This document shows positions 13,081 through 25,500 of a DNA stretch of 64,000 bases, piece by piece (the first letter of the stretch is position 1; each line of letters starts with the position of its first letter). Both the position numbers and the translations under genes were made by a program. The DNA is from Prochilodus magdalenae (Eukaryota > Chordata > Actinopteri > Characiformes > Prochilodontidae). The stretch covers positions 31,071 through 95,070 of the forward strand of contig JAMWET010000891.1 of assembly GCA_024036415.1 (NCBI GenBank), written 5' to 3'. The notes under the pieces are model-generated. The model ran no database searches and was not told where the DNA came from. It worked only from the letters and a program-made list of their open reading frames with translations.

Positions 13081-13674
13081 GCTGTAGTTCAGGAAATAAA
13101 GGCTTCTATCACAACACCAGCAGTAGAAGTCAGAACCCGGCTAGTGTAATTCTGACTGGTAGGAATAACAGTAGAAGAGATCAGTAATTTATTTATATTC
13201 AGATTATTTAATTTCATTTTTAACCATGATAACTCACTGTGTAGTGGTATTAGCATTTTCTCACAGGCAGTAGTCTACCTTTACACTCAGCAAGGGTGAC
13301 GTTAGCACAGCACCTATGTCCAGGCGGCGAGGGAAATATTTTGCCAACATGTATCCACCTTTAGCACCATACCTTGTGTTTCATGTCAGTCTTTTAATAT
13401 AATAGATTAATTAGGGTAAATTATGGTTAAGCTTTTCATTTTTTTATGCATTGGCTACACAAAATATATCTTTAACCCTTCTGGAACAGATTAACATCTT
13501 CTCCATGACCACAGGATGCATCTTTTCACATGCTTGTTTAACAAATGAGAAGCTACTCACTGCATCAGTTAAGTTGCTGCCAGCTGAAACAATCACCTAT
13601 GTAGTAATTACCCAATGGGAGGCTCTTACCTATTTGCTTAGTTAAATCCAGGTGGTGGCCTTTTTGGCCAGGCA

Positions 13675-13678
<4 letters not shown>

Positions 13679-13716
<38 letters not shown>

Positions 13717-13881
13717 CCCAAATCCAAAAATGTGTTTATTGGCTTGCAAATCTCATAGACTCAAATTTTATTCACAGTAGAACATAGAACACATATTAGA
13801 TATATTTATCTATTGTATTGTCTGTTTAGAATATATATAGTTTCATAGTCATTTCTTATTTATTTTTTAGGCACGTGTATA

Positions 13882-13918
<37 letters not shown>
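13679..13918. repeat. (TA)n and (ATT)n microsatellites with dispersed repeat between
   Basis: (TA)n runs at 13683-13712 and (ATT)n at 13886-13917. Between them the segment at about 13740-13800 resembles part of 46790-46870 in the opposite orientation, so it is a dispersed repeat. Confidence 0.75.
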
Positions 13919-13979
13919 CTGAACTTTATATCGTCGCTGTCCAATGAAAACTATGTATTTCCAATTTGGGCAATTTTTT

Positions 13980-14165
13980 GGGTATCATTTGATCACATGA
14001 GCTGCAGTTTACATTAGGTGGACATTTCATGATGAGTGGATCATCAGAGAAATCGAAAACATGTTTGGAAAAAAATCGTCTGGTTCCATTGACTTACATT
14101 CAAGTTTAATCAGGTTTTTGATCTCTCCTTGCCATTTTGGAGTTACTTGTTTTTCTTTGGACAGT
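13980..14165 (-). repeat. Copy of the ~200-bp TATCTCCAAAATGG repeat family
   Basis: In reverse complement this stretch aligns with the better-kept copies at 17975-18190, 21478-21690 and 43015-43250. It is a diverged, non-coding dispersed repeat. Confidence 0.55.
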
Positions 14166-14284
14166 GATGATATGTTTTACCCCTGTGTTTAATTATCTGG
14201 TATGTAAAGTGTTGTTGGAGTGCTTCTCAGTTGTGTTGTACACTGTGTAATGACAAAAAGGCATCTTATTTCATTTATTTCATA

Positions 14285-14328
14285 TATAGATAGATAGATA
14301 GATAGATAGACAGATAGATAGATAGATA
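14285..14328. repeat. (GATA)n microsatellite
   Basis: About ten GATA units, one changed to GACA. Confidence 0.95.
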
Positions 14329-14639
14329 TACTGTCTTTAAAGCCATTAATCTTTACAGCAGTAAATACTGGCCTTCAAAGATGACTTGTATCTGCAGTTG
14401 CACTCTTAACCAGTCCTTCATTAAATGAAATGAGGTGTGCTACACACGAGATCTGACGAGATACATGCAGTAGCTGGAGCGCGTGTGAAAGTCAGGAGCC
14501 AGACTTGTGGTTTAACCAGCTGTTTAATCTTGTAGCAGCTCGACTGTCTGCACCCGGTGGATGCGGTCTGTGGTCTTCCTGTGTGTTGCTCTACTGTTGG
14601 TGCAAGAATGCTTCATGATAAATAAGCTCAGGGTGTAAC

Positions 14640-15055
14640 GTGGAAGTTGTGGCAGGTTGCAAACGTATAGTGATTTTATTCAGGTTTGTCCGAGAGATGG
14701 GTCAAAATACAGGTAGGCACTGACAGATACGTATCCATTAATTGAGAGAAGACAGCAGAAACAAAACAAGGGTAAAAAACACAAGCACTACAAAACACAG
14801 GGAACAAAACCAGAAGGGAAACATGGCTTAGAGCTCGTGAAGGAAAACAGAGACTTCGCTACCAGACAGGGCAAACAAAGGAGTCTTAATAAAAGTCCAA
14901 ATGAGGTCCGATTAGCTTCAGGTGTGGGAGAGGGTGGAGCCAGGGGGGAGCAGGAAAAGCAGTGCAATAACTTGAAGTAACCAGAGGGGGCGTTGATTGA
15001 CATATGGACATGACCAGACAGACAGACAGGCAGACAAGGATGTGACACAGGGCTT
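14640..15055. mobile_element. Dispersed repeat with partner at 37190-37570
   Basis: The stretch is collinear with 37190-37570 in the same orientation: GGTCAAAATACAGGT, GGCAAACAAAGG.GTCTTAATA, AGCAT/TCAGGTGTGGGAG and the closing GACAGACAGACAG...GATGTGACA match. The copies are clearly diverged, so the insertions are old. No coding capacity is seen. Confidence 0.7.
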
Positions 15056-15079
15056 GTCAATCACTTGCATGGTCAAAGG

Positions 15080-16060
15080 TGTATTAAACCAAGCACCTAG
15101 ACATGCAGACTGGTTCTACAGACATTAGTGAAGCAATGGGTCTCTCTCAGGAGCTCAGTGAATTTTAGCGTGGTACAGTGATAGAATGGCACCTGTGCAG
15201 TCCAGTCCTGAAATCTCCTTCTTCCTAAATATTCCACAGTCCACTGTCAGTAGGATTATACCACAATGGAAGCCAATGGGAACGACAGACCTCCAAACTT
15301 CATGTGGCCTTCAGATCAGCTCAGAACCTCGCATAGAGAGCTTCATGGAATGGGTTTCCATGGCAGAGCAGCTGCATCCAAGCCTTACATCACCAAGGGA
15401 AATGCAAAGCACTGAATGAGTGGTGTAAAGCGCCGCCACTGGACTCCACAGAGCAGTGGAGATGAGTTCTCTGGAGTGATAAATCACCCTTCTTCGTCTG
15501 GCAATCCAAAGGATGAGTCTGGTTTTGGTGGCCGTCAGGAGAACGTTACGTGTGTAAAGTGTAAAGTTTGGTTGAGGGGGATTATAGGGTGGGGTTGGGC
15601 TCAGTTCCTTAGAAACCAGTGAAAGGGACTCCTAATGCCTCAGCAGACCAAGAGATTCTGGACAATTTCATGCTCCCAGCCTTGTGGGAACAGTTTAGGG
15701 ACAGCCCCTTCCTGTTCCAACATCACATCTGCACCAGTTCAAAATGCATGGTCCATTAAGACGTGGATGTGCGAGTTTTGTGTGGATGGACTTGACTGGC
15801 CTGCACAGAGTCCTGACCTCAACCCAATAGAATGCCTTTGGGATAAATTACAGTGGAGGCCGTCTCGTCCAACATCAATGTCTGACCTCACAAATGCTCT
15901 TCTGGAAGAATGGTCAAAAATTCCCATAAGCACATTCCCGAACCTTGTGGAAAGCCTTTCCAGCAGAAGCTATCAAACCCTATGGATTAATAATGGGATG
16001 TCACTCAAGTTCATACACGTGTGAAGTCAGATTAGCGAATACTTTTGCCAATATAGTGTA
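15080..16060 (+). mobile_element. Tc1-like transposon, decayed transposase
   Basis: Three reading-frame pieces (15186-15419, 15416-15622, 15635-16024) together follow a Tc1-type transposase. The last has the C-terminal motif DWPAQSPDLNPIECLW, which contains the catalytic Glu, but the block that should hold the second catalytic Asp (near 15720) is frameshifted or lost. The 3' end reads TTTTGCCAATATAGTGTA at 16043-16060, which looks like a terminal inverted repeat; the 5' end appears truncated. The element cannot make a working transposase. Confidence 0.85.
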
Positions 16061-16555
16061 CTGCATGTACTGAACTCTCCTTTTTCAATTACATGAGTGT
16101 CAATAGAGTTTCCCTTCTGTAGCACCCTTAACCATTGTTTCCCCCATACCGCCTCACTCTAACGGTCTCTCACATATCCAAGCAAAACTGTGGTTACAGC
16201 TGTAATCAGCCCAGTTCCTGTGATGATCAGGCCTATGGCCTATTACGACACAGTCTCCTGGATAGCCGTTAGGTTCCTCACTGTCCCAGAACCTGAAAGA
16301 GAGAATCAGGGTATCGACTGATCAGAGCAGTGAGGACTGAGAGTCAGCACCTGCATCAGGCGTGGAGTTCAGCGGTCTCTTACTCGGTGCTCAGTGCTGA
16401 ACCGTCCACCCATTTCAAGCGTCCCTCTTTGTGGACGTCTGCCAGGCCAATCCAAGCTTGATGGCTGCCCGCCTTCTTACTGAGGAACTCCTGGGACAGC
16501 ATGACATAATGCTATTGCTATGCTATTGGGATAGCATAACATATACAGGTCATTC

Positions 16556-17046
16556 TCTCTCTCTCTCTCTCTCTCTCCAGCACTTACTGGAGTCATGTCT
16601 GCTTGAGTACAATCAGAGGAAATCTCAATTATTACAGCTCAGTTATTCCAATTGGATCTGTCCTTCGAGCTTCAAGTGCAGCTCAGCTTGACCTGCCATC
16701 CCTCATAATGCATGGATGACTAGCATTCAGACTCTTCTCTGTCTTGGCACTCAGATGGTGGAATGAATTTCCAGACTAAAGACCCATCTCTTTGTAAAGC
16801 ACTGAGTGAGTGAGTACCTATAGGTGTATATACTGAAATGCTTTGTTTATGGACTTATGAGTATGACCTTTCGTGTCTCTAGATATGAGCGCTGGCTTGG
16901 GGTTGCTAGGTAGTTTGTGTCTGAGCTCAAGCTGAGTTTTTAGACTCTAACCTTCTTGTACTGGCTGGGAAACATTCTGGGAAGGATCATTAAGCGTGGT
17001 TGTAAGCCGCTCTGGATAAGAGCGTCAGCTACATGCCATAAATGTA
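16556..17046. mobile_element. CT microsatellite and SINE-like repeat
   Basis: (CT)n at 16556-16577. The block at about 16700-17046 ends in GCTCTGGATAAGAGCGTCAG.TACATGCCATAAATGTA, the 3' tail seen in many fish SINE-like repeats and also found at 22820-22868 and 28655-28693 in this window. Confidence 0.65.
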
Positions 17047-17154
17047 TGTCCTACTCACAGTATAAACCAGCTCAGCTTATTTAGCTAAAAACAGGAATGA
17101 CAACAAGATAAACACAATAGAATGTGGAATATCAGACAATACCAGCATAGCGTA

Positions 17155-17500
17155 GCTCCATAGAGCATTCAGACTGCATGGGACACAATGCTAGCATAGC
17201 TAGCAGTGGCTGGAAAACTGAGTTCCATAGAGCATTCAGACCACATGGGACACAATGCTAGCATAGCTAGCAGTGGCTGGAAAACTGAGTTCCATAGAGA
17301 ATTCAGACGTCATGGGACACAATGCTAGCATAGCTAGCAGTGGCTGAAAATACTGAGTTCCATAGAGAATTCAGACGTCATGGGACACAATGCTAGCATA
17401 GCTAGCAGTGGTTGGAAAACTGAGTTCCATAGAGCATTCAGACCACATGGGACACAATGCTTAGCATAGCTAGCGATGGCTAGCAGCTAGCAGTGACTGG
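17155..17500. repeat. 67-bp tandem repeat, about five copies
   Basis: The unit begins GTTCCATAGAG.ATTCAGAC and includes GCTAGCATAGCTAGCAGTGG; starts near 17155, 17222, 17289, 17356 and 17424 are seen, with the last copy degraded. It lies in the intron where the missing lectin exon should be. Confidence 0.9.
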
Positions 17501-17974
17501 AGTGGTTTAGCCTTTTTTAAACACTGCAAACACTTTCTAATACTCATGAAAACAAAGAATATACATTCCGTGTTACTTTGATGTAATGATTATTGCATTA
17601 AACTATGGTAACCTGTGCACTTAAATAGAACAGAGAAAACATTTGAACCCAGTATGTCCTTTAGTAGCAAAACCAAGCCAAACCAGATGTAGCAGGAGAT
17701 TTTATAACCTCCTAGCTAACTTTGTACTCCACACCTGGTTGCCACCCCACATGTCTGACACATCTGACAGTGATTTCTTTATCGCTCCAGTGAATTGTTG
17801 TTAATCTATGACAAGTCTTCAAAGATTCACTTACGCAGCTGAGAGAGTCTCTGGAAGAGGCTGTCTCGCTCCCTCTGTAGCTGGTCAGCCCCATCCTGAG
17901 AGTTAACTGAAAGGAAAGCTGCATTGTAGACCAAATCAGAAAATCTGTAGACGTGTACCATCACTGTCCAAAAA

Positions 17975-18190
17975 ACCAAGTATCTCCAAAATGGCTACAT
18001 TACAGGGCAGGACAAAAGCCTCATCTAACTTCCATATAAGTTAATGGAACCACACTCTCCAGGCGATTCACGGCCATTTCTGTTGGTCCACTCATCATGT
18101 AATGCTCACACTGTGTAAATGGCAGCTGCTGTGTTCAGATGATGCATAGAAGCCAGAATCAACAAAAATGGAGGTGCTTGTGTTTGGACA
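17975..18190 (+). repeat. Copy of the ~200-bp TATCTCCAAAATGG repeat family
   Basis: Begins AAGTATCTCCAAAATGGCTA and includes GGCCATTTCTGTTGGTCCA and AGCTGCTGTGTTCA; the same order is seen at 21478-21690 and 43015-43250. No frame is conserved. Confidence 0.8.
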
Positions 18191-18199
18191 GTGACTATA

Positions 18200-19440
18200 T
18201 GTCGGCTGTATAGCCATGTGGATAAGTCCATCCAGCTGGCATGTAAGTTGCTCAGTTTACACAACAGTAAATATAAACAGAACAGCCAAAACATGAATTA
18301 CTCAATAATGGTAATACTAAAGATTTCATTTTCAACACTTTAACATCCTCACAGAAAGAAATGCATTTTCGATTGGAGTAATAATAATAAAACACAGTCG
18401 ATTTTAATTACATAAGTCTAGTATAGACACTTTTAGCATAAAGAAACAATTATACTGATTGGCAACCTGTGGTCTTCAAAAATGATTTTGCCCTCATTGG
18501 AGTGTTTTTGTTGCATAAAATTTCATAATTCTGTTCATCAAAACCTTTAAAATGATAAAATGCTATAAAATAAGATGACCTTAAGAAATTTCAAGTATAA
18601 TTAAAGTAAATTGAGAGAGATTTACCTGTTGACTTTACATGTTGTATAGATGAAAACAGTAAAGGCCTCTAGTGACCTCTAGTGGACATTTTTAGCCTAA
18701 CACACGCCTGCCAATTGGTTGATATGGTAGGGTTAAGTTCAAAACTGTCTTTATTGAAATACAGTGACTCAAAATGTGCTCTACCAAAAAGTTGAGCTAG
18801 AAGTTAAAGGGTTAAACCCAGGTTAAGCCAGTGTTTCCAGCCTTCAAAAGCGTGCAGAATACTAGAATACTAATTGACTAGCATTTAGAAGGGTGATCTG
18901 CGTTTAGCTGCTAGGCGAGTCACGGTGTCACATGACCTTTGTAAACCAATGAAATGCAAGCCATGTCTTCTGACACGGATGTGAGCCAATGGCACACATA
19001 ATACTGTTTGCGAGAAAACATTTTAAAAGGCTCATCCCGAAAAAAGGACGCGTCCATCCTGGTAATGCACCAGACGGAGGACAGGGAGTTGAAAATCTGG
19101 ACTGTCCGGCCTAAAACCGGGCGTGAGGCCACCCTACTGACTGTGGATGCAAGGGAGGCATATTTGTGCCAACCTGCTCATGGCTGGCCTGCCATCTTAG
19201 CCGATCAGCTAGCTGTGATAATCAGGTCTTAAGAGCATTGGCATAAAGCCTGTGTCTCCATCTTTGCCAAGATGTATGTACCAGAGACACCAAAATCCCA
19301 CATTTCAGGCTGATTAACTCCACCCCCGAAACAGAAACACTGGTAACTGATCAGCATAATCAGATGGTGTGGCTTATTCGTTCTTCTTGTTTCAGGAGGG
19401 GGTTGTGCATTGAAAACCATAAAGAATAAAAGCTATAGAA
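18200..19440. other. Intron sequence, nothing recognised
   Basis: AT-rich sequence between the stalk exon and membrane exon of the diverged lectin gene. Short open frames at about 18920-19230 have no motif I recognise. Confidence 0.4.
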
Positions 19441-19689
19441 ACTTACAGTGCAGTCTCAGGGTGATATTGAGAGTGGCCTGGAGAATACACATCACTCCAA
19501 GACACAGTGCACTCAGCCTGAACAGTCCTGAACATATAGCAATACGTAAATACACATCTCAGAATACGCAACTAATAGCTGTACCCAGAAGGAATCAACC
19601 AACAGGAATGAGACTTGGTGGGTAGTTTTGACGTCATGAGACGTGTGAATGATTCAAGTTTCATGCTCAGCTGCACATGTGACATAAGC

Positions 19690-20200
19690 AAGGACGGGCC
19701 TTATCACTGTACCTGACTGACCCAGCAGCCACAACATTCAGTGAGCAGTGCCCTCAATGAGTCCTCCTGTTAGTGCCAGCACCACTGGCAGATGGCTGCA
19801 TGACACCTGACTACACCTCAAGATCACCAAAGACTGCAATAGTGTCGGGCCAGACACCATCATGTAGGGAGGCCATCTTCCCCTCCAGAGGTCATCTTCA
19901 GTGACGAGTCCTGCTTTTGTCTTAGCGCAGACAATCCATGAATCTGCATGTAAAGGCATCATAGTCACCACCAAGACGAAAGGTTTGTTGTCACAGTTCA
20001 CAAGTCTTGGTGTCACTCCACCTCCACCACACAATCTGCAGGAACTGTGTGGGGATATTCAAGCTGCATGGGATGGATCATCACAGGACACCATTAGGAA
20101 CCTCTACAGCTCCATGCTGAGACGTCTGGCGTGTAGCATTAGCAAGCATGGCGGCCCAATGCCATACTGGAAGACAGTACTTCTGTATGTGTAGCTCAAT
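19690..20200 (+). mobile_element. Tc1-like transposon remnant
   Basis: Translated pieces such as DIQAAWDGSSQDTIRNLYSS and the closing HGGPMPYW are typical of the C-terminal end of one Tc1-like family. A second remnant of the same kind lies inverted at 33640-34115. Frames are broken. Confidence 0.7.
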
Positions 20201-20214
20201 AAATATTGATGATA

Positions 20215-20300
20215 TCAGTCTAAATTTATCATCAGTTATTGTTCCTGGTAAACTTTATCTTCCTTGCCAACAGCACTGCACTCCCACACCTCCTTCTGGG
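20215..20300 (-). repeat. Dispersed ~100-bp repeat
   Basis: Inverted copy of the sequence at 2750-2860 and 41445-41550 (GATATCAGTCTAAAT...TTGTTCCTGGTAA). Confidence 0.6.
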
Positions 20301-20469
20301 AGCAGCTATTCTTTTGTTGATGGGCAGTATTTTTTATCTGTTCCAACTTAATAAAACAAGCTAGTATAGCACAAAACAGGCAGAACTTATTTGAAATGCT
20401 AGAACCTTCCTGTAGGCAATATAAGCTCAGCTGAAACATACCTCATAGCATGCAATACCTTTACGAGCA

Positions 20470-20830
20470 CCAATAACCAATATGGCTCGATTTTGGCATG
20501 GACTGCACAAGTTTCTGGATGTAGGCCAGATCAATGTTTAGACACTCTTGAATTACAGAATTGCGCAGTTGGGCGGGATTTGGTGGAGTTTTACTGCTTG
20601 TTCCAGGTAGGCCCACAGATTTCCTAAAGGATTCAAATGTGGGGACTTCAAGGGCCAGTCCAGATGTGTGAATGCTCCTGAATGTTCATCATGCCAATCA
20701 GTCACATTTGCAGCCCTGTGAATACAAGAACTGTCATCTTGGAATACAGGGATAGGAATGTTGTGTTCCTCAGTAGATTGAGGAGCAAAAGGCAAAACCT
20801 GGTTGTCCAGCAGCTCAGTGTAAAGAACTG
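20470..20830 (-). mobile_element. Tc1-like transposase fragment without catalytic Glu
   Basis: The open piece 20795-20553 reads VFQDDSSCIHRAA, then LDWPLKSPHLNPLGNLWAYL. This aligns with the last part of the Tc1 catalytic domain, where the second motif normally reads NxIExLW; here Gly replaces the catalytic Glu. The fragment is inactive. Confidence 0.75.
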
Positions 20831-21477
20831 TGGTTGAAATCTACTGTCCCTTTAAACAAAGAATCCCCATCACAGAAGAGGCTATTTTGTCTGGGAAATT
20901 TACATATGAGAGAGAGTTCTAAAATGGGCATGCACCTCTCCCAGGTAGATCAATGTACAAGTTTGATTTTCATATCTAGATTGTGGAATGGATGGTTGTG
21001 AAAACTGTATTTGCTTGATATTTCAATTCCTCCCAGAAAGACTGGCTACTAGAGAGTGTCTGCATTATCCACCATATTTCTATTACATATGTTATTTTCA
21101 CGTACACTGGGGGGAACCTAGATCTTTACGCACTATAATATATCCTCATGTTCAGCCTACAGCACATAAGCCCCGCCCACTCACACAGAAGTTACACTTG
21201 TTCAGCTCACTTCAGCCAATCAGAACAGAGATCATTCACAGGTGTATGCAGAAATCTATGTTTAGTCTGCCCTCTGGTGGTGGGGCTAAAATAATACAGT
21301 ACTTTTCATGATCTCTAGTTCCTAGTATTTTAACATCTCTCACACAGTTTGACATTTTACCTGTTACCAGTGATAGTGTAGTTCATTTTCTCATGTTTAT
21401 TGTTTTTATATTTGCTTACTTTCATTCAAAATGAAAATTCATTCAGACATTCATTATTGTTGCTGTTCAAAGTAAAA

Positions 21478-21690
21478 CAAGTATCTCCAAAATGGCAACT
21501 TTACAGGAGAGGGCAAAAAACCTCATTTACTTTTAATGTAAGTCAATGGAACCAGACTTTTTACCAAGCCATTTTGGGCCATTTCTGTTGGTTCATTCAT
21601 GATGTATGAATGTAAATAGCAGCTGTTGTGTTCAAGTGATGCATAAAAATTCAAATCAACAAAATTAGATATTTTCTATGGACAGTGATG
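21478..21690 (+). repeat. Copy of the ~200-bp TATCTCCAAAATGG repeat family
   Basis: Contains AAGTATCTCCAAAATGGCAA, GTCAATGGAACCAGACTTTTTACCAAG and GGCCATTTCTGTTGGTTCATTCAT in the same order as at 17975 and 43015. Confidence 0.85.
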
Positions 21691-22516
21691 TGTACTTGTG
21701 TGTATATGCATTGATGCTTAAAATTGGGATTTAGATGCTCAGTTACAGAAATGAGCCAAACCTTGTCTCCCCTTAATATGAGTGCAGGCGAGGCTAAAAG
21801 TTTCAAGTTTAGACACGCCTAGCTAAATAGATGTTAATAAAGAAATTAAAATGTCTAGTTTCTGTTACAGTTTAGTGAGCATTCATGATGGATAGACCTT
21901 GTTATATCAGCCTCCACGGCAGGTTAAGGAAATAGTTTCACCCTGCTGTAAAGGTCCATTTTGGAGGTTTTTAAGGAGGACTGCAGAATTCCAGTAGAGC
22001 ATTAAGCTAAAAATAAGAGAACCTTCTGTGAAAAGCAGTGTCTAAACTCATCACTGGTATGAAAGTTAACACGTGTCTGCACATTTCAGTACACAGTTAC
22101 TTTATATTTACTGAATGTAGCATATTTCCAAAGTCCAATATGTTAAACTCAAACACTGCAGCAAACTTCACACTAAAATCTCACTGGTAATTATTTTCAT
22201 TTGGAAATGTAAATCTCCATTAAGATGACCGGAGATCCTGACAGCTGTATCTGAGGAACCTGATACAATGCAGAATCTCTCACATTAAAACAATTATGGG
22301 TGTAAAGGTTCTGCACTCTGCTGTCATGTGTTCATTTCTCTTAATCAGAAAATCCTTACATTGGATTTCCATTCTTATCCAAATGCCCCTCGGAAGTTCT
22401 CCCAACGGTACCACAATCCTTTCTCCACTGATAGATATATTTCCAGGCCATTCAGCAGTAACTGTGAAGAAGTGAGAAGGGTGTGGAAATGTTGTAGTCC
22501 AGCCTCCAGCTCTGCT

Positions 22517-25500
22517 TTACTTTGAAGTTTTCTCACAGATCCAAACAAACTGGTAATTACAGGGGAAATCAGCCCAGTTCTTTAGAGGATCAGAGCCCTG
22601 GCCAGCTATGACACAGTCCTCATCTCCTGCGTGACTGTTAGGTTCGCCGTTATACCAAAACCTGAAGGAGAGGATAAGAACGCAAGGTGTTAGTGGTTGG
22701 TGTAGCACAGCAGATAACACCACTACCTGTCACCCACCACCACATGTGGGAGACTGGGGTTGGAACCCCTGGGCAAGACTCTTAACACTACATTGGCCTA
22801 CCTGTAATACGACTAACCTCGTAAGTTGCTCTGGATAAGAGAGTCAGCTAAATGCCGTAAACGTAAAATGTCAAGGTGTTAATCAGAGCAGTGAGGAGTG
22901 ATTGCATCATCACCAGAGTTCAGTTCAGTGGTCTCTTACCCAGTGGTCAGTGCTGAGCCGTCCACCCATCTCCAGACCCCCTCGTTGTCACTGTCCGACA
23001 GCCCGATCCAAACTGCACTCCTGCTAAAGCTTCTAGAGATGAACTCCTGTTAATGTGGGATGGCAATATGAATGAATACAACTGAACGTCTGCAGCACAC
23101 TATTATAATGCACATTACATTCATACTTCATATACTTCATATTTCATTACAAAAATAGTAGCTGTTGCATGTGCAAAAGTTTAGACACCCTACTTGGTCA
23201 GAGTAACAGTTAGTTTAGAGAAGGCCTAAAGAATTATGGGAACTGAAAAACAGTCAGGTTTAGTTCATTATTATTCATGCTTGTTCAGGAAAGTACATTG
23301 TAGGTGCTTAGCAGGCAGATGCTTAAAGCCTTGAGAATAAGGGAATATGTGTTGAATTAGTCTGACGTCATACTGGGAGACCCTACCTCTGCACGTGTAG
23401 CTCAATATCAGTCATCATTAATTGCTAACTCTTAAAGATATGAAGGTGGATACCAGGGAGATTTTTTTTTAATGTAGACTCAATGGAACTGAAAGTCAAT
23501 TTAAAGTGAATATGGAAAACTGTCATGTTCCATATTGACACATGGGCTCAGGGATACCTACAAATATGTTTTCACTCAAAACAGACTGGCTCTGCATTAC
23601 AGAAAGAGAAAGCCCTATAGCAATTCCATGTAGAAATGCTGCCGAGTTCTCTGGGCCAAAACTCATCTGTAAAAATGTGTGCTGTGGTCAGATGAATCCA
23701 CATCTTGAATTTAGGAAAAATGGATGTCCAGTCCGCCTTGCCCTAACACAAAGGGGACCATCAAGACCAGCAAAGGTCCAAAAGCCAACAGTTGTCATGG
23801 TAAGGGTTGCCCATGACATGGGTGAACTGCATATGTGTGACAGAGGTGTATATTGGGATTTTAGAGACTGTCATTAAGATTTTCCGAAGAACTCGTATCA
23901 CCAGGTTTTGACATTGGACATGTAAACTGTGGGAGCTGCTCATGCTTCTCGCCAGATCAAACAGTCTTCTCCACTGGTGGTCAATCCGTGCTGTCTGGAG
24001 CCTGTTCACCATGTGTGTGTGCCCTCACATAACCAGACCACACCTGTGATCATTTACATATCTGCCTGAGACATTTTTTATAGAAGAATGTATATTGCAC
24101 ACTCGAGAACAAACAGTGCGGTGAGTGATAAATAGAACAGGGGTGGAATGGAACACTGGAACAGTATACAAAGCTCTGTTGGACTCTGTGGCAGTGAAGT
24201 GTTGACTTCTACTGAGCACAGTGTTTTATGAGAGTCCTTGTCAGTGTGTGAGTGTTTGGAAGTGTTCAGTTCCCGTACAGCTCTGGGGTAAAAACTGTTT
24301 TTGAGTCTGTTTGTCCGGGACGTGATGGACCTAAAGCGTTTAGATGGACCTAGAGCTTGCTTTGTGTACTGGTGTGCACTCATGCTGGAACAGAAAGGGG
24401 CCGTCCCCAAACAGTTCCCACAAAGTTGGGGGCCTAGCCCAACTACTGAAATACAACCCCACACCACAACCAGATGGAGAAGCGTGATTCATCACTCCAG
24501 AGAACTTGTCTCTAGAGTCCAGTGGTGGCGCTTTACACCACTGCATTCAACGTTTTGCATTGCGCTTGGTGATGTAAGGCTTGGATGCAGCTGCTCGCCC
24601 ATGGAAAGCCATTGCATGACTCTCTCTACGCACTGTTCTGGAGCTATTCTGAAGGTCACATGAAGTTTGGAGGTCTGTAGTGACTGACTCAGCAGAAAGA
24701 TGGTGGCCTCTGTGCACTCCGCTGACCCTGCTCTGTCATTTTACATGGCCTACCACTTTGTACCACTTGAGTTGCTGTCATTCCCAATTGCTTCCACTTT
24801 CTTATAATCCCACTACCCATTTGTTATAATCCCACTGACAACTGTGGAATATTTAGTAGGGAGGAAATTTTACTACTGGACCTGCACAGGTGGCATCCTA
24901 TCACGGTACCATGCTGGAATTCACTTAGCTCCTGAGAACAACCCATTCTTTCACTAATGTGTGTAGAAGCAGACTGCATGCCCAGGTGCATGTTCTTTGT
25001 GTACAGTTGATTTGGTTAGCTTTGGTTTCACACTGCAATTTAGCAAGTACACTAAACACCTTTACATGACACACCTATGTCCTGTCATCACCTCTGTGGT
25101 CGGCATCTCCCAATATTTGACATCATCTTGTAGTGGTGCGTCTGATGTCAGTGTGTTGTGACGTTAGCAGTGGGCCACTTCTAATCACATTTCGCACCAA
25201 TTTAGCATCGAACCAAGACCACCTCTTTTGGTCCCACCAAATTATGGTTCTTCGATCTGAGACTAAACAAGGTAGGTCTGAAAGCACCCTCAGAGTTTTT
25301 TGTTATCAGCCCACTTTTTCAAGGCCCAGCTCTTCAGCACTAGAGGGATCCTAGCAGCTATCTAATTCCATCTCTCTCTCACCTGTTCTTCTCGGCTGTT
25401 GATGATCACCAGGTCTGCTCCTCTCTCTCTGCAGTACTGTCTGCTCTCACTCCAGCTCTTCCTCTCAGTAGAGATACAGTAAAGACTACTGCAGCTCCAC

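Larger units (their letters stand above)
16154..19527 (-). pseudogene. Diverged C-type lectin receptor gene lacking one lectin exon
   Basis: Four exons fit in phase: membrane exon 19527-19447 (27 codons, GLFRLSALCLGVMCILQATL...), stalk exon 17906-17835 (24 codons, ADQLQRERDSLFQRLSQL), lectin exon 2 at 16490-16384 (ends [11 protein letters not shown]) and lectin exon 3 at 16292-16154 (EEPNGYPGDC, NWADYSC, FAWICERPLE, stop TGA). All have AG/GT borders, and the stalk exon ends in phase 1 as in the other lectin genes here. Lectin exon 1, which should hold the first Cys and the ADLVII strand, is not found between 16490 and 17835; that space holds a repeat and a 67-bp tandem array. No cytoplasmic-tail exon was found upstream. 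The kept exons are open, so loss may be recent, or the missing exon may be too diverged to see. Confidence 0.6.
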
